Below are positions 33,259 to 47,100 of a DNA stretch of 64,000 nucleotides, piece by piece. Source of the stretch: Platycnemis pennipes (lineage: Eukaryota > Arthropoda > Insecta > Odonata > Platycnemididae); assembly GCA_933228895.1 (NCBI GenBank), contig OW121857.1:71853672-71917671 (forward strand). Direction: 5' to 3'. Position numbers and translations under genes: made by a program. The notes below the pieces were generated by a model. The model did no database searches, was not told the DNA's origin, and saw only the letters and a program-made list of their open reading frames with translations. The stretch's first letter is position 1, and every line of letters starts with the position of its first letter.

Positions 33259-35077
33259 TGTTGTGTTCCAACCGGCACGACTCCCTCCGATCGCCAGGCA
33301 TAGCCTCACCCCCCGGAGTCTCTGTGGCCTTGTTCGCCATTCCTAAGTCCGGGCTGCTCGGCAGGGGTTCGTCTGAATTTCCCTCCACGTTACTCTCAAT
33401 TACTGGCCGACTAATCGGCCATACTGCAATGTGATACACGGGTCTTTGTTCTCTTATTTGTGGGGGACCGCAACTCATGGCGCAATTGCCTCTGAAAACA
33501 AGTCCCTATACCCCGTTTCCACTACTAGCGTAAGTACGCGCGTCCATACGCGTGTGACCAAAAAACACCGTAGGAACGCACGTAAGGACCATCGTATTTC
33601 GTAGTTCCGAACCATGCCATTTTTCACTGGTTAGGCGCTGGCGGCGGGACGGAAACTAGGAAAAATGAATCACGGTATTCTATAAAGTTGGACCAAATGG
33701 TTATTTGTCCGCTGTACATTGATGAACAAGTGAGAATGAATGTCTCATAATTTTTAAAACGGCAAAAACACGAAGAATGTGCTGGAATACTGAATGTATT
33801 CGTAAACTACTTCTACCAGTAACTTGTTCAGTCAGATGCCAAGGGAGGGCAGCACTGAGTTACTCGAGTGTCGTGGGAACGCATCGCTGGTTGGTACGCG
33901 CGTACATACGCTAGTAGTGGAAACGGGGTATGATATATTCTCGTTCACAAAAGGAAGCATCGCAAAATGCACATCACACAAGCATGCAGGAAAACACAAA
34001 AACGATACACTCAAAGAGAATGACAAAAACAGCACCAACAAAAAGACACAACTTGGCGAGAGAGTAGTCGTAATCATTTATAACTAACATGGCTTAAACG
34101 TAACTAAGGCTAATTATACATCGTTAAGATGCGCAGCGGCGTTTGATTTTGGAACACTCAAGATTATATCCGGCGCCTCCACCAAAATGTCGCGACCCAA
34201 AAGGGGACGCAAGGGATCATAGCTCAGACTAAGATCGTTGCGGGTATGATTGTGTGGTTTTCTCAATCAAACACATCGTTCTAAGTAAAGTCCATTTATT
34301 GTCAATACTTAAATCTGGGCTTACATTGTGATGGATTGGCGAAGTTCGGGAGGACTGAGGAGAAGTACGGAATGGACCCTCGGAAGCGGAGACGAAGATG
34401 AAGATGGCGAGGAGAAGACTGGGCGTTGGCTCGATGGGTCGACGGGCAGCGTAACGTTGCACAGTTTCAGACAAGAGAGAGACGGAGTCGATCACGACCC
34501 CTGCTTATATAGCTTCGAGGGACAACGCCCCAATGTTCTGGAGAATTCCTTAGTTACGTCAGGGGGAAGGCTTGGCCCTCGGTCTTCCTTCTTTCTTCCC
34601 TGAGACAATCCCATCCTTTTTTTCCCACTGGATTTATAATTACTCACTCTCGTAGGCTTACGCATGCAGCTGTGGTTAACCTCTCCATATGCCCCGCTTT
34701 CGAAACGCCAGTTATTTCCTTAAGGCCGGTAATTTCTTCTTTGTGGAGAAGAAATTGGAATGCGTGAGAATGGGTGTGTGGTCCCAGAGTAATGAATCTC
34801 GATGAGAGATGGTCTAAAGAAATGAAGCGATGAGAACGGGCGGGAGGTCCTATGATTTTCAACGAGAAGGGCTAGATGGTCTAAGGAAATTAAGCGATCT
34901 AGGTAGCCCGAACCAAAAAGGGCCACCATCACACAAAAAATCAGGAATAATGCAGGTCCAATAAGTGGTGTCGAGTGGGCATGGGACACAAGGGTCCGAC
35001 AAGAGTAAGGGTGTGTGAAGGGAGGTGCGTGGACATGCCTGGCGATCGGAGAGCGTCGTGCCGATTGGGACACAACA
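33259..35077. mobile_element. Unit with inverted LTR-like ends and GTAT target duplication
   Basis: The left end (33259 onward, TGTTGTGTTCCAACCGGCAC) and the inverted right end (35077 downward, TGTTGTGTCCCAATCGGCAC) match over about 47 bases with few differences, through GATCGCCAGGCAT. GTAT flanks both sides (33255-33258 and 35078-35081). Read on the minus strand, 35077 to about 34187 looks like an LTR: TATA box (GCTATATAAGC near 34503-34513), AATAAA near 34290-34296, and a CGACA end followed by TTTTGGTGGAGGCGCCGG, which resembles the start of a Gypsy internal region. A normal LTR element would have direct, not inverted, ends. It is either a rearranged LTR element or a foldback-type DNA element. 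A MITE is nested at 33511-33928. Confidence 0.55.
33511..33928. mobile_element. MITE with CCCCGTTTCCACTACTAGCG ends
   Basis: 418 bases with terminal inverted repeats of about 34 bases (CCCCGTTTCCACTACTAGCG, then TAAGTACGCGCGT or TATGTACGCGCGT). TA flanks both sides (33509-33510 and 33929-33930). Non-coding. Confidence 0.8.
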
Positions 35078-35081
35078 GTAT

Positions 35082-37100
35082 TATCAAAACTTAATTTTTA
35101 CACATGTCAAGGACATGTATGATTCTTGATTTTTATTCTTGACCCCTCTGCCACTTAAGGTCAACCTTGGAAGTAGGCAGCCTTAAGTATTACACAGAAT
35201 ATTTTCGCCTTTTTATTTCGACAAATTTTCAGTACTCATCCAATCTATTACAAATCCAAAAGAGGGCTTTTCTTCCTTGTGATGCCAAGTGCTGACAAAT
35301 TTAATTACATTCACTATCGGTTTCATCTGATGAGCTATAAATATTTTGTCTTGGAGAATATTAATACTCCCGAATTAAAATAATTATTTTAATAATAATT
35401 ATTATTAATAATTGTATTTATTTACGGGCATGAAGCCCTTTTACAAGTACAAAGTCAAATATAAAAGAGTAAAAAACACTCTTATATTTATAATTAGCCT
35501 AAATTAGAACATTTTCATGATACATTTCACACCAAATTTTATAAAATTATTAAATATGAATATGAAAAAAACAAATATTTAACATACCTAGACCGTGACC
35601 TTATTTCATTCCAGTTTATAATCCCAAGTCAAACTTGATAAAATGGTCTATTTCTTAGCTTTGTATGCATACAGATATTCACGAATATTTCCTAAAGTGA
35701 AGGAACATCAGACATAATGGCACTACCCTGACAAAAATAAGCTTCTTTGTGTTGGATAGTCAGGGTTTACAGAAATGCTAAATGTACTTGTCATTAAGTG
35801 TGTTAACTGCCATTTATCTGCTCTTTGCATTTAATGGAAGATAAAGGATTGTTAATGTAGCACCTGCCCTATATTCGCTGGTCCTCTCTCAGCTTACACC
35901 CCACTTACGTACACCCTACCCACCCTATAGTGGACAAAAGGTGTAGCATTACGCCTGCTGCACCCTTGTTTTGTTGTTAATGGCTTGCATCCTGATTGCT
36001 TTCCCATTACGCACACTGAAGAGTAAAGAAAGGGTAGGTATATGTACCTCCTATATCTACATTTTCACTGCCTACATTCTGTGTCTTCCCCTACCCTTCC
36101 TTACGATCAAGTGCTAAGGAAGTGTATAGGAGTGATAATTACCCATATTTGCCACATCCTTCCTTTTATACACTTATTTCAAATTTTTGTGAGAAATGTG
36201 AAAAAAGTGAGTCAAAAGTAGGATTTGGCAAAAAATGTATGAGGAGCGTGCAATGAAGTATGCACACTTAAGCTACCGTTCACTCCATGGGTGCATTGAG
36301 GTGTTGGAGTGATCCTTCGCTACCCATCAACTGTCATTCATTGGGCGTAATGAAGATGTAGTGCATGACTGAAATAGCAATGGATGTGGTAAGTGGAAGG
36401 ATCCTTGGACCACCCCGTGAAAACCCCATAGAGAATCCATATTCCACAGCATGTGAGATTCTAGTTTGCCTATTTTCGGCTTTTGTGAAAGTGATCCACA
36501 GGATGCTGTGGAAAGGAGGAATGGAAAATAAGAGTAGCAACAAATACAAAAAAGCAATTTATGAAGGTTAGGTTTTGTGGAGAGTAAATGGAGATGGGTG
36601 TTTCTGTCAAAAATATTTAAAATTTATAGTTGGAACAAATATTTCCAGTCATTGTTGTCACAAGATTTCATCACCTAGGAGCACTATCCTGTGAAAACCA
36701 GCAAATTTGACTGTGATGATGAGAACAGGTGTTACTTTGCCCACGGGTACAATGACTTGGCTGGCCAGCAACATGTCCTCATCCTTGCCTGATAGACTAG
36801 GATCCACCTTGTACTTCTCAATAGGAAGAAGTGAGCATCTTCTTCTGCTCTTCCAAAAAAATTAAAATAATTTTTTCACAACAGCTTCCATGTTTTCTTA
36901 GAATTGTTGTCTTTTTATTTCTGACATAACTGAGATTGTTATATCACTATGCTGAATATCAAGTAAATCTACTAGATAATAAACAAATTGTTTGGCATAC
37001 CAATATCTCACCATTCCCCTGAAGGGGAATGGTAGGATGGTGCAGAGTTAAAACAGACATTTTCCTAACGGGAGTAAGAATTAATGTACCAATAGGTATA
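35082..37100. other. No host gene seen; dispersed repeat traces
   Basis: 36180-36260 resembles the reverse complement of the MITE at 20429-20637 (GGCAAAAAATGTATGAGGAG). An AT-rich stretch near 35375-35415 is nearly pure A/T. No exon of PP5 or another gene recognised. Confidence 0.4.
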
Positions 37101-37558
37101 CCAATTGAATCTACCAGTGTAGTCCCTGGATTATCAGTGTTATCATGGATTTAGCTCTTTTATTAAGACCATGGTCACAGTCTAACCATGGTAATCTTTC
37201 TATAATGAAAACTATGCTGACTGGGCAAAAATCGATGGTTACTTGATTAATCAGGTTTCAGTCATTTATTGAGATATTTAGGTTGGACTATAAACTGGAT
37301 TCCAATGAATACAAAAGGGAAGTAGTATCTCCGATTTCAATTCATAATCTAAATTAGTCTTTGCCAAAATTTTTAAAAGATGTTATATATTATAGACTGT
37401 GGTCCTTATTAAGAAAGTAACCATCCATTTTTGCCCAGTCAGCATAGTTTTCATTATAGAAAGATTACCATGGTTAGACTGTGAACATGGTCTTAATAAA
37501 AGAGCTAAATCCATGATAACACTGTGATAATCCAGGGACTACACCTGTAGACTCAATT
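37101..37558. repeat. Long inverted repeat upstream of PP5
   Basis: Arms of about 140-145 bases (37101-37245 and 37416-37558) are nearly exact reverse complements, with GTAGTCCCTGGATTATCA at the outer side and GCTGACTGGGCAAAAAT at the inner side. They are separated by about 170 bases. It lies about 450 bases before the PP5 start codon. Probably a foldback MITE; no open frame. Confidence 0.8.
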
Positions 37559-38006
37559 AACTAGGAGGCACTCATAAATGAATTCACTTTCAAATTGTTT
37601 AGTATTGATGTTTTTTAGTTAGATCTTAATGCCAGTGGTTAAAAATACAGTCTGCGTCCCAGACATTTTTACTACTTTTTTTTAACAAGCAGTTTTAGCT
37701 TCTTCCAATCAGTCAACCATACTGATGTGGGATACTTAATTGCAAATTTGTTCTTTGGAAATATACGAAAAATCAGTTTGTAAACTTGCCGCCATTAAGG
37801 TTTTGAAATTATGTATCTTTTACGGTTGGTGCCTGTAGATTGAGGTTCAGTTGTATCCTGAAAGTTAGTTAATAGATGAGTATGTCATGTTCTGATTTCA
37901 CGATTGCGGCGCAATCTTCACTGGAGTGTTTAGCTGAACGTCTCTATCGGTCATTCATGTTTGTTGTTGTGCGGTGAAATATAATAAAGTAATTAGTGCG
38001 GAAATA
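37559..38006 (+). promoter_or_regulatory. PP5 promoter and 5' untranslated region
   Basis: The interval between the inverted repeat and the PP5 ATG must include the transcription start unless there is an upstream non-coding exon. No TATA box at a convincing position. GATTGCGGCGCAATC (37901-37915) is a perfect 15-base palindrome around a central G. Confidence 0.45.
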
Positions 38007-38100
38007 ATGACATCTAATGGTGAGTCGAAGGCAGAAGTATTGCCGGAAGAGGCCGAGAAAGCGGAAAAAATAAAGGAAGAAGCTAATGCATTCTTTAAGA
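38007..38100 (+). CDS. PPP5C: PP5 exon 1
   Basis: Starts [10 protein letters not shown] and ends in EEANAFFK, the first TPR helix. Donor A|GTAAGT, phase 1. Confidence 0.9.
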
Positions 38101-41100
38101 GTAAGTATGTCCAGTTCGGTTTGCGTCAGTGCAGGATAATGATGTAACGTGCCGCTTACCAGTAACTTCATTAATTGGATTGTTTTGTTAAGTTTCGTGT
38201 GAGATAGTTTGATGGCATTTGAACTTGAGGTCTTGCCTCGTATTTATTTTTTGGAATAACTCGCATTGAACACACCTTATCGACTTGCAAGTTTTCTTCT
38301 TTCATGTGGTGTCTCGTGTATTAACTTCCGTTCTTCATTAAGGTTGTGGGTAAATATTCCGCAATTGTTCTTTTCAGGGCAAGATTATACCCGTGCGATA
38401 GAATTATATACTCAGGCTATCGAAATTAATCCACATGTAGCTGTTTATTATGGGAATAGAAGTATCTCTTATTTGAAAACGGAGTGCTTTGGTTATGCAT
38501 TGAGTGATGCGTCCAAAGCCATTGAATTGGAGAAAACATATGTTAAAGGGTATTACCGCAGAGCGGCAGCGTTTATGTCCTTAGGGAAATTTAAGTTGGC
38601 TCTGAAAGACTTCGAAGCAGTATGTATCCGTGATGGTGAATTTGACCTCTATAATCTAATGCCTTGTATGTTTTCAGTTTTGTAACGTTGGTATTTGTTT
38701 CCAACTATAGGTGACCAAAGCTCGTCCAAATGACAAGGATGCTAAACTGAAGTTTACTGAGTGTGCAAAAATTGTCAAAAAAATTGCTTTTGAGAAAGCT
38801 ATTTGTGTAGATGACGCTAAAAAGTGTGTCGCAGATTTGATAGATCTCGATCAAATGGGTAAGTTATTGTTAAGATGTTATTTGTAATGTATATTTTTGT
38901 AATTATACTTATTGTTACAGTTGTGATTTCAGCAATGCTCTCGGTTTCCTCGAATATTTTGTGTTCCTAGCACTTGGACCCAATTCTGATGCTTAGATTA
39001 TTTGGAGTAAATTTGTCAGTTACTCATTGAAGGAATGTACCCAGCCTTTATGACAGTGTTGACGAGTCATTCCTCGCCAATCATCTATCTATCAAGGAAC
39101 ATTCTTCTGATTTTAGTCCAAGTGCTTTAAATTAAATGTAACTAAGGAACAAAGCCAGAATTTTGAAGGAACATTTTCCAGATATTTTGTCTGCCAATTT
39201 TTGAGGCCAGAACATTAATATCTTTGTTTCATTGAATGTTTCATATCTTCCGAGTATTTGTGTTCATTCCCTGACCATTATCATGTTTAACTCTTTGTCC
39301 ATTATCATCCCTATGTTGCCAAGTATTGATTAATTTGACTCCTTTGTCCGCATTTCCCCTTTTTTCCTTTCTCTTCTCATCCTAATTTGTATGAAAATGC
39401 ACTCATCCAGTGAAAGTGGTTTATGACCGCATGAAAATAATGTTGGAGCTTATGAAAGCTATTATAAAAATTATGTAAATGGCGAAGCTTGGTTTATTTA
39501 ATGTTGAAATTCTGTGGAAACAATTAGCCCAAATTTTGTCTTAAGCAATGCTTACCACATGATACCTCATCATATGAAGTTATGGAAATGTTGTTAAAAT
39601 TGATACATGGAATTATTTGGCATCCTGGGCGTCTATCGAAAACTCAATAAATTTCCCATAATTTTCAATAAAATACAAAATGAAATTTTGTATCTATGTC
39701 TTTAGTTCTATTATGAAATAGAGGATTTTCCACCAACTTCATTGCACTTTGGTTGTCATTATAAATAACAATTTTAATTTCCCTTTAAATAATCTCTGAA
39801 ACAAAGTTCTGTATCTGTACAGCCTCTCTTGTAGCTTATGAAAGAGAGACATATTCTGCTTCAGTTGATGACGCAGTCACACATCTCTGTTTTTTACTCT
39901 CCCATGATATTGGTCCACCTCCATATTTAAAAATATACCCTGTATACGACCTTCTGTCATTGGCAAAATCAGCATCACAAAACCTTCAATGCTTTTGCGT
40001 GTAGACCTGTAAGAGCTAGCCCGTAGTCCAGTGTTCCCTTTAAGTAACGGAGTACACGTTTTTCCATTTTCCAATGCATTTCAGTATGCTCCACATTATA
40101 TTCACTAAGATAACTAGTTACGTATGAAATATCTGGCATCGTGTTGACAGCTAAGTACATTAGGCTGCGAATAAGAGATTGATATGGATCATAAAAAATC
40201 TTCTCACCATCATTTCCGGCTTGTTTCTGCCTAATATCCATTGGAGTTGAGACTGATTTACTGTCAGATATACCAAATCTTTCCAAAAGCTGAATAATAT
40301 ACTGCTTCTGGTTCTTCAGTATTCTTCGATTCTTCTTGTCTCTGCTGAAAGACATTCCCAGGCAATGCCTTATCTCCCTAAGGTCCTTTGTTGCAAATTT
40401 CTTCATCAGCCCTTTCTTGAAATTAACCTTCTCATGGTCATGATTGGAGAAAATGAAAAAATCATCTACATACAATGCTATAATTACCAATTTCAAACGA
40501 ATGTGTACCAGTGCTTGTCGCAGACAAGATGCAACTATTTGCCGGCATCACCATCTTCACACAAGACTACAAAACACTATATGACACTTCGAGCATAAAC
40601 TAAATCCAGCAAGCTGATCACATTTATGAACTTCACCTTTGGCGTGGTAATTACACTATCTCCTCCTGATAAATATAACTTTACCACATGGGCGCCGGTA
40701 GAAAAATTGTCAGGGAGGTGCATTCAGTGCCGCCCCTGGGGCGTTATGTTGCCAGGTGTGGCGATTTATTAGAATTATTGACTAGAATCACCTACTTGCA
40801 TCGTAATGTTATATTTCATGAATTTCATACTGCTTAACAAATAAAAAATAGTACATAGGACAGGAGATTATTTCTTGCCTCGATATACGTGAACTGTTGT
40901 ATTATGGTAGACCATTGGTGGCATCCTTTGTTTCATATTCGGCCCTTCAAAAAAGTGACAGCAATAAGAAAAGGAGAACTCTCTGCTACCACTTGAAACT
41001 AATGTTCGTGATACTAAATTGGACATTGGAATATACATGGGCAATAATCCTCAACCCAGTTCATCTTGAATTATTGAGAAAACCATGGACCCCTGATAAA

Positions 41101-44100
41101 ACATACAACTTCAAAAATGATTTAAGCCCTCATGCTAAAAGAGTATTTCGTTTGGAGTGGCTGCAAACCTTCCCTTGGCTGGCTTATTCGGCTGTCGCCA
41201 GAGGACCTTTATGTAGACTCTGTGTGTAGTTTTGGCCTCCGGTTCAGTGTGGTGTACAAGGACAATTCATTATATTTCCTTACCTTAAATATATGTAACA
41301 AGTTTAATGAAGCTGCTCAGTCCCACGCAAAATCCCTGTATCATCATGAAGCTGTCTCATCTTCCAATCATTTCCAGAATATTATGGATAGACAGCACCT
41401 GAGTGTTCATGAAGTCTTATATTCAGCATATCATAAGGAAGTAGAAGAAAACAGAGTAAAACTTCGCTCAATAATATCAACAATTTTGTTTTGTGGGGTG
41501 CATGAGCTTCCTCTTCGAGGAAAATTAGATGCAGGCTCTGTTTTTACAGATCTGCTGTAGTATTTCAGAGTCGAATCTGGTTATAAATTGTTGAAGGACC
41601 ATTTGGAATCTGTGGGTGAAAACAGCCTGTGTATATCGCATCAGATCCAAAATGAACTCATCCAAACATGCGCCGACATTGTCAAATCAGAGATCATCGC
41701 GGTAGTAAACCGTGCGACAGCATTTTCCGTGTTAGCTGATGAGACTGTTGACATTGGAGGGACAGAGCAGTTATCAATTGGAGTAAGATATGTGAAATTA
41801 ATGGAAGGAAATAAACCAATTGTCCATGAAGAATTTCTTGGGTACGAAACATTGAAAGAACTGAACGCTAAATCAATATCAGAAACAATAATTCAGTTCT
41901 TGATCAGAAGTAATGTTGATTTGAACAAGCTTGTTGGCCAAGGATATGATGGCTGCTCCACTATGGCTATATGCTCATCATGGCAGAGTCAAAAAATTAA
42001 TTAGTGACAAATACCCGATGGTATAATTCTTCCATTGTGCAAGTCATGTATTGAATCTTGACATAAATGATTTGAATACTGTTAGTGAAGTCAGAAATAC
42101 TGCGGGTACAACAAAGGAAATAATAACATTTTTTAGAGGAAGCACTTCACGACGGCACATGATTCCAAAAATCCCCCTTTTTGTGCGAATCACGATGGTC
42201 TTCAAAATATAAGTGCATTAGAATATTTTTTGAAAACTTTTTGATGATCGTGCTAGCTTTAAAAGATCTCACACAATGATTGCTACATACTCCATGAAGC
42301 TAGAACCTGTTTGTAAACAACTTCAGGGAGTCAATATGAATATAAAAGCCGTGCATGAGCACATTAATAAGTTAACAAATGTGTTTCAAACTCACCGGGA
42401 AGATGCTTTTACAGAATTTGCCACAATTTTTAATAAGGCAGAAGATATTTGCAATGAGCTAGGTATTGAAATGAAGCGGTCTCGAGCTTTTGCTTGACAA
42501 TTTCACAAGGCTGATCACATGTGTGAGAATTTAGAAGATTTCTTCAGGATAACAATCTTCATACCCTACTTAGATTCACTCATCTCGTCCTTAAGTGATC
42601 GCTTCTCTCAATTACAAGAAAATACGTTCTCACTTATACAGCTTCACCCAAAGGAAATGAAAAAGCTAGACAAGCAATCCTTTTTACGTGACACAGAAAA
42701 CATCATAAGTGTATACGGCAATCTCTTACCGAATTTTACAGCTGAAGCCATGACATGGTTTGAAATTTGAAAAAATGAATTAGAAGCAGATGCCAACCAG
42801 GTTGATTGTGGTGACTTGATTATACATGCCACCCCATTCTTCCCAGCTATAGAAGTGTATGCAATAAAGATTAGCCTGACCCTGCCAGCAACGACCTGCA
42901 CAATTGAATGTTCGTTTAAGGCGAATCAAGTCTTGGATCCGAAATACCATGGAGACAGCAGATTAAGCGACCTTTGCATGATCAGTGTTCACAGGAAGAG
43001 AATAGATTCAAAAACTTAATTGACTCAGTTATAGATAAATTTGGTGCAGAATCAAGAAAGTTGAACCTTTTGTTTAAAAAGTAAAACAATAGTAGTTTTG
43101 TTAAAAAGGACATTTTTTAGTTGTTCTTATTTGTAATGTTTTCCTTTTCTAAATACACGGTTCCTATTCAAATTACAAAAGTAGTCAGTACAATCATTTC
43201 CCAAAATTTTTCATGAGCCAGGGGGGTGCAAGTGCACCCCCTTGCACCCCCCTCTCGGCGCCCATGCTTTACCATCGACCATACAATGTGAGATTAAGCA
43301 CTTTCCTCAAGGTACCTATAAATATGGACTGCTGGTATATCTCATGCTTACATTCTCAGCAAAGAACTTGATAGACAACTGTTTTATGGAATAACCGCGA
43401 ATGAGGACCATGTATCATATGTTATCACAAGTAAATACAGTGAATTCCAGCCCTCCACACCGGCTTCTTCTGCATACCGTTTCCCGTGGCATCAATTTTC
43501 AAATGCCAAAATCAATTCTCATTGGCCAATGGCGGGACAAAATGATTGGCTGCCGAAATAGAGAGAGAAAGACAGTGTGCGAGAGAGAGAATGATGTGAT
43601 TGATTGATGAACTGCACTCATTGAACTGTAAAGAACAATTTTTGCTTCAAAGATCATAAATTTCGTAGAGGATTCATACATTAATTTAGAATTTTATTCT
43701 TGAGCACTTTTCGAATTTACAAGTTTGCCCACAAATTGTCGTCTACTAGAGTCCACGTAGTCAAATACGAGTGCATCCCCCATGGTCCACACCTCCTTTT
43801 GTGCGATCATATAATGAAATAATCTGTGGTAATCCTTTCTCATCCTGGTCAATTGTTGAGTTCATGGGTCAAACAACACAACTCTGTTCTTCTTTGGATC
43901 GCATGAGAGAAGAGTTTTATACTTTAGTACGTCCATACACACTGGATCCAGCTACTCTCTCTTTTTTAGGAATAAATTGAGGTGGATTTTTTCTCTTGTT
44001 TCTCTTCAAGATACCCATGGAGGTCAGTACTTTTTTTCACAGTTCCTCAGGTAACTCTAAAGATGAAAGCCTATTATCTGCTTTTACATTTCTATTTGTT

Positions 44101-47100
44101 GTCTAAATGGATTTACAAACTTTAAGAATACCCTGAGACGATTTTTGGAGTTTTTTCTCTGTTGCAAGTACTCCAGTGTCTCTGCCAGAATGCTCTCTAG
44201 TGAATCTACAGAAGAATCGAATGAAAAGCTGAGGAGTTCCTGGATGAAGATCAGTTCGGATTCAGGAAAAGTAAGGGAACCAGAGAAGCAATATTGGCCC
44301 TTAGGTTGCTCATAGAGAAGAGAATGGGGAAGAACAAGCTGACATTAATTTCATTTGTGGATTTAGAGAAGGCTTTTGACAACATGGATTGGAATTCAGT
44401 GGTTTAATTTTGAAAGGAATTGGAGTGACCTACAATGACCAAAGAATTATCCACAGTTTGTATAAAAACAAATTAGCTGTGATTAAATCTGGACCCTGCT
44501 GTGAAGAAGCAAGAATAAAGAACCGAGTGAGACTAGGCTGTTCACTGTCTCCTGTAATTTTTAATTTTTACTTCAAGAAAGCCATCAATGAAATCAAGGA
44601 GAAGTATTCTGGAGTGAATATCCATGGGGGTAAAATTAGCATGCTGCGATTTGCTGATGACATCACACACATAACAGAGGGAGAGGGATCTGAATAAGAT
44701 GCTGATAACCATGGAAATGGCAATGGCCAGATATATTTTGAAGATCAATAGGAATTAAACTAAGATATTGGTGTGTAGCAAGAAGTAAGAGGCCAAAATC
44801 AATGTCAAACTAGGAAAGCAAAAACTGGAAGAGGTTAAGGAGAGTTCTGTTACCTTGGAAGCCGAGTAACCACGATGGGCGAAGCAAGAAAGAAATACTC
44901 AGCAGAATAGCCCAAGCAAAGAGGGCATTCTCTCAAAATAAAAATCTGCTTACCACTGGAAATTCAAGCATAAAAGTAAGGAAACAATTCATCAGAACGT
45001 ACATCTGGAGTGTGTGTCTTTATAGCAGTGAGGCAAGGACTATGACAGAAGCGGAAAAGAAAAGGGTAGAAGCATATGAAATGTGGTGCTACAGAAGAAT
45101 GATAAAGATTAATTGGATCGACAGAGTAAGTAACGAGGAAGTCCATGAAGATTGGAAGAAAAGAGAAGTCTTCTGAAGACCCTAAGAAGAAGAAAGAAAA
45201 ACTTAATCGGCCACATCATGAGACATGATGGCCTGATGAAGGTAATCCTCCAGGGACAAGTTGATGGGAAGAATGGCGAAGGAAGGCCTTGTGTGAGATA
45301 TATGGAACAAGTGATGAAGGATATGAAAGAGAGGAAATACATAAATATGAAGAGAATAGCCGATAGATGGACTCAGTGGAGAGCTGCATCAAACCAATCA
45401 GAGGATTGGTAACTGATGATGATGAGTGAATGCTCGCATCGTACAAGTAATTGCTGGGGCATCTATGTACTAAGCAAATCACTTTGGTGCCATATTTTAC
45501 AGGTTTTTTGGCGTGTACTTTTTGAAAGAGCATCTGCCTCGAAATTGTAGCAATGTTTTACCTATGAACATGAACTTAGGAACCCAGAGAGAAACATTTT
45601 TTTTTAGAATTTTAAGTAAACAACCAAATATCCAGCTTATAGCTGCAGTAGGGCCTATTTTCTTTCTGGATTCACAAGTATTTGGATTGCCGAAGTGATG
45701 GTAACTAACACTTCAAATCTTTTGTTTGACATTACTGACTGAAAAATCTGTCATCGGGTATGACCTGTGGAAAAAAGTCTCTAGGTATTCTCCGAATTAG
45801 ATTTGGAAAAACTGAGGAAAGCATAAGATTGCAGATGAAAACCTTCAATCCAATAACACCAACATTGGAATACTCCAGACGATTCCTTCAGCTTGTAATA
45901 TTTCTTGCAATTTCAATTTTGTAGTCTGTAAACTTTACTATGACATGAGGCATTTCATTGTCAAAAGTCAAATTGTAACATTCAAGCACTGAAGGATTGT
46001 AACTTGTTGATAAGGTTAACTTTTTCAGTACTGGCTTTTGCGCAATTATATTTTGCTGAGCCACTCTGATAGCTCTCTTTGGCCTTTTTTACTCCAGGCA
46101 TAACCGATTTTCCCATTAAAACATTGTAACTCCTATGGCAAAAATTACCACTAATTTCTGTGCCCTAGAATTAAATTCAATTGAAGAGTCCCTGCTGAGC
46201 TCACTAAGAAATTTCACCACCATCTTTGCTGCTATCAGAATTAGCTAATTTACTTGCTTGCATCTGATTCATTGATGATCTCCATAAGGCATTTACAGAT
46301 TTTTCACTAAAGTCTGGATCGAAGAGTTTTCCTTGGCACTTTTTGATGACATTCTTGAAGGTCCAGGCTTCAGTTCTTTGAACTAAATTAGGAAGTAGGT
46401 ACTGTCATCAAAACAGTAAAGTTAATTACAACCAGTTAATGTGAATAAAAACAGTAGTATGAACATTAAAAATAAATATTTACATAGTTTACAATGAAAT
46501 TATTGCTATAAGGAAATATTACTTCACCTTACCTTGGAAGAGGTAGGCATTTAAAAAAAATTACATTAATTACTGACGTCACGTCGGTCTGTCAGACTGG
46601 GATTTCTAGAAAAGTAAAAAATAAAATATTTCTTCGCCTCAAAGATTCTTGTAGATTTGGACAAATGTTCTTTGGAAAAAGTTCGAAAGCTACTGAAATT
46701 TATAACGCCATAGGCAAAAGGACAAGGGGAAAAAATAATGGTATTTAAGGGACCTAGCTGTCTGGGAGATCGATGTCACCGTTTGAGGGTTAAGATTTCT
46801 AACTCTGATGATGATCTGGAATTACCCTTTTAAGTTGACTTTCTGGAGGGGATGAAGTTGGTGTTGTCGCTTGAAGAATGGTTAATAATTCTAATTGCCT
46901 GAGTTTGAACTCGTGGAGTGGGAAAGATTTTCTCCTTCAGTGAAATCTCTCTCCTACTTAAAGTTAACTTCGCCAACTTGAATTTGGAGTACAAACCATG
47001 GATCCTTCAGCATCTTTTACAAAATGCCGATGATTGGTTTTATCACCCTTCTCTCACTTTCAACCAGTAAGTACTCATAAAAATATCGTACCTAAACCCA

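Noticed and set aside
33212..33478. Minus-strand 88-residue frame as a Gag start
   Set aside because: Position after the LTR-like block is tempting, but no Gag motif is visible and the frame overlaps the inverted border of the unit.
34229..35073. Overlapping frames of 70-117 residues on both strands
   Set aside because: They lie inside the LTR-like sequence, and none resembles Gag or another protein.
36327..36571. Minus-strand frames with a hydrophobic N-terminus as a small secreted protein
   Set aside because: Two frames overlap the same stretch, no conserved domain, and no splice partners found.
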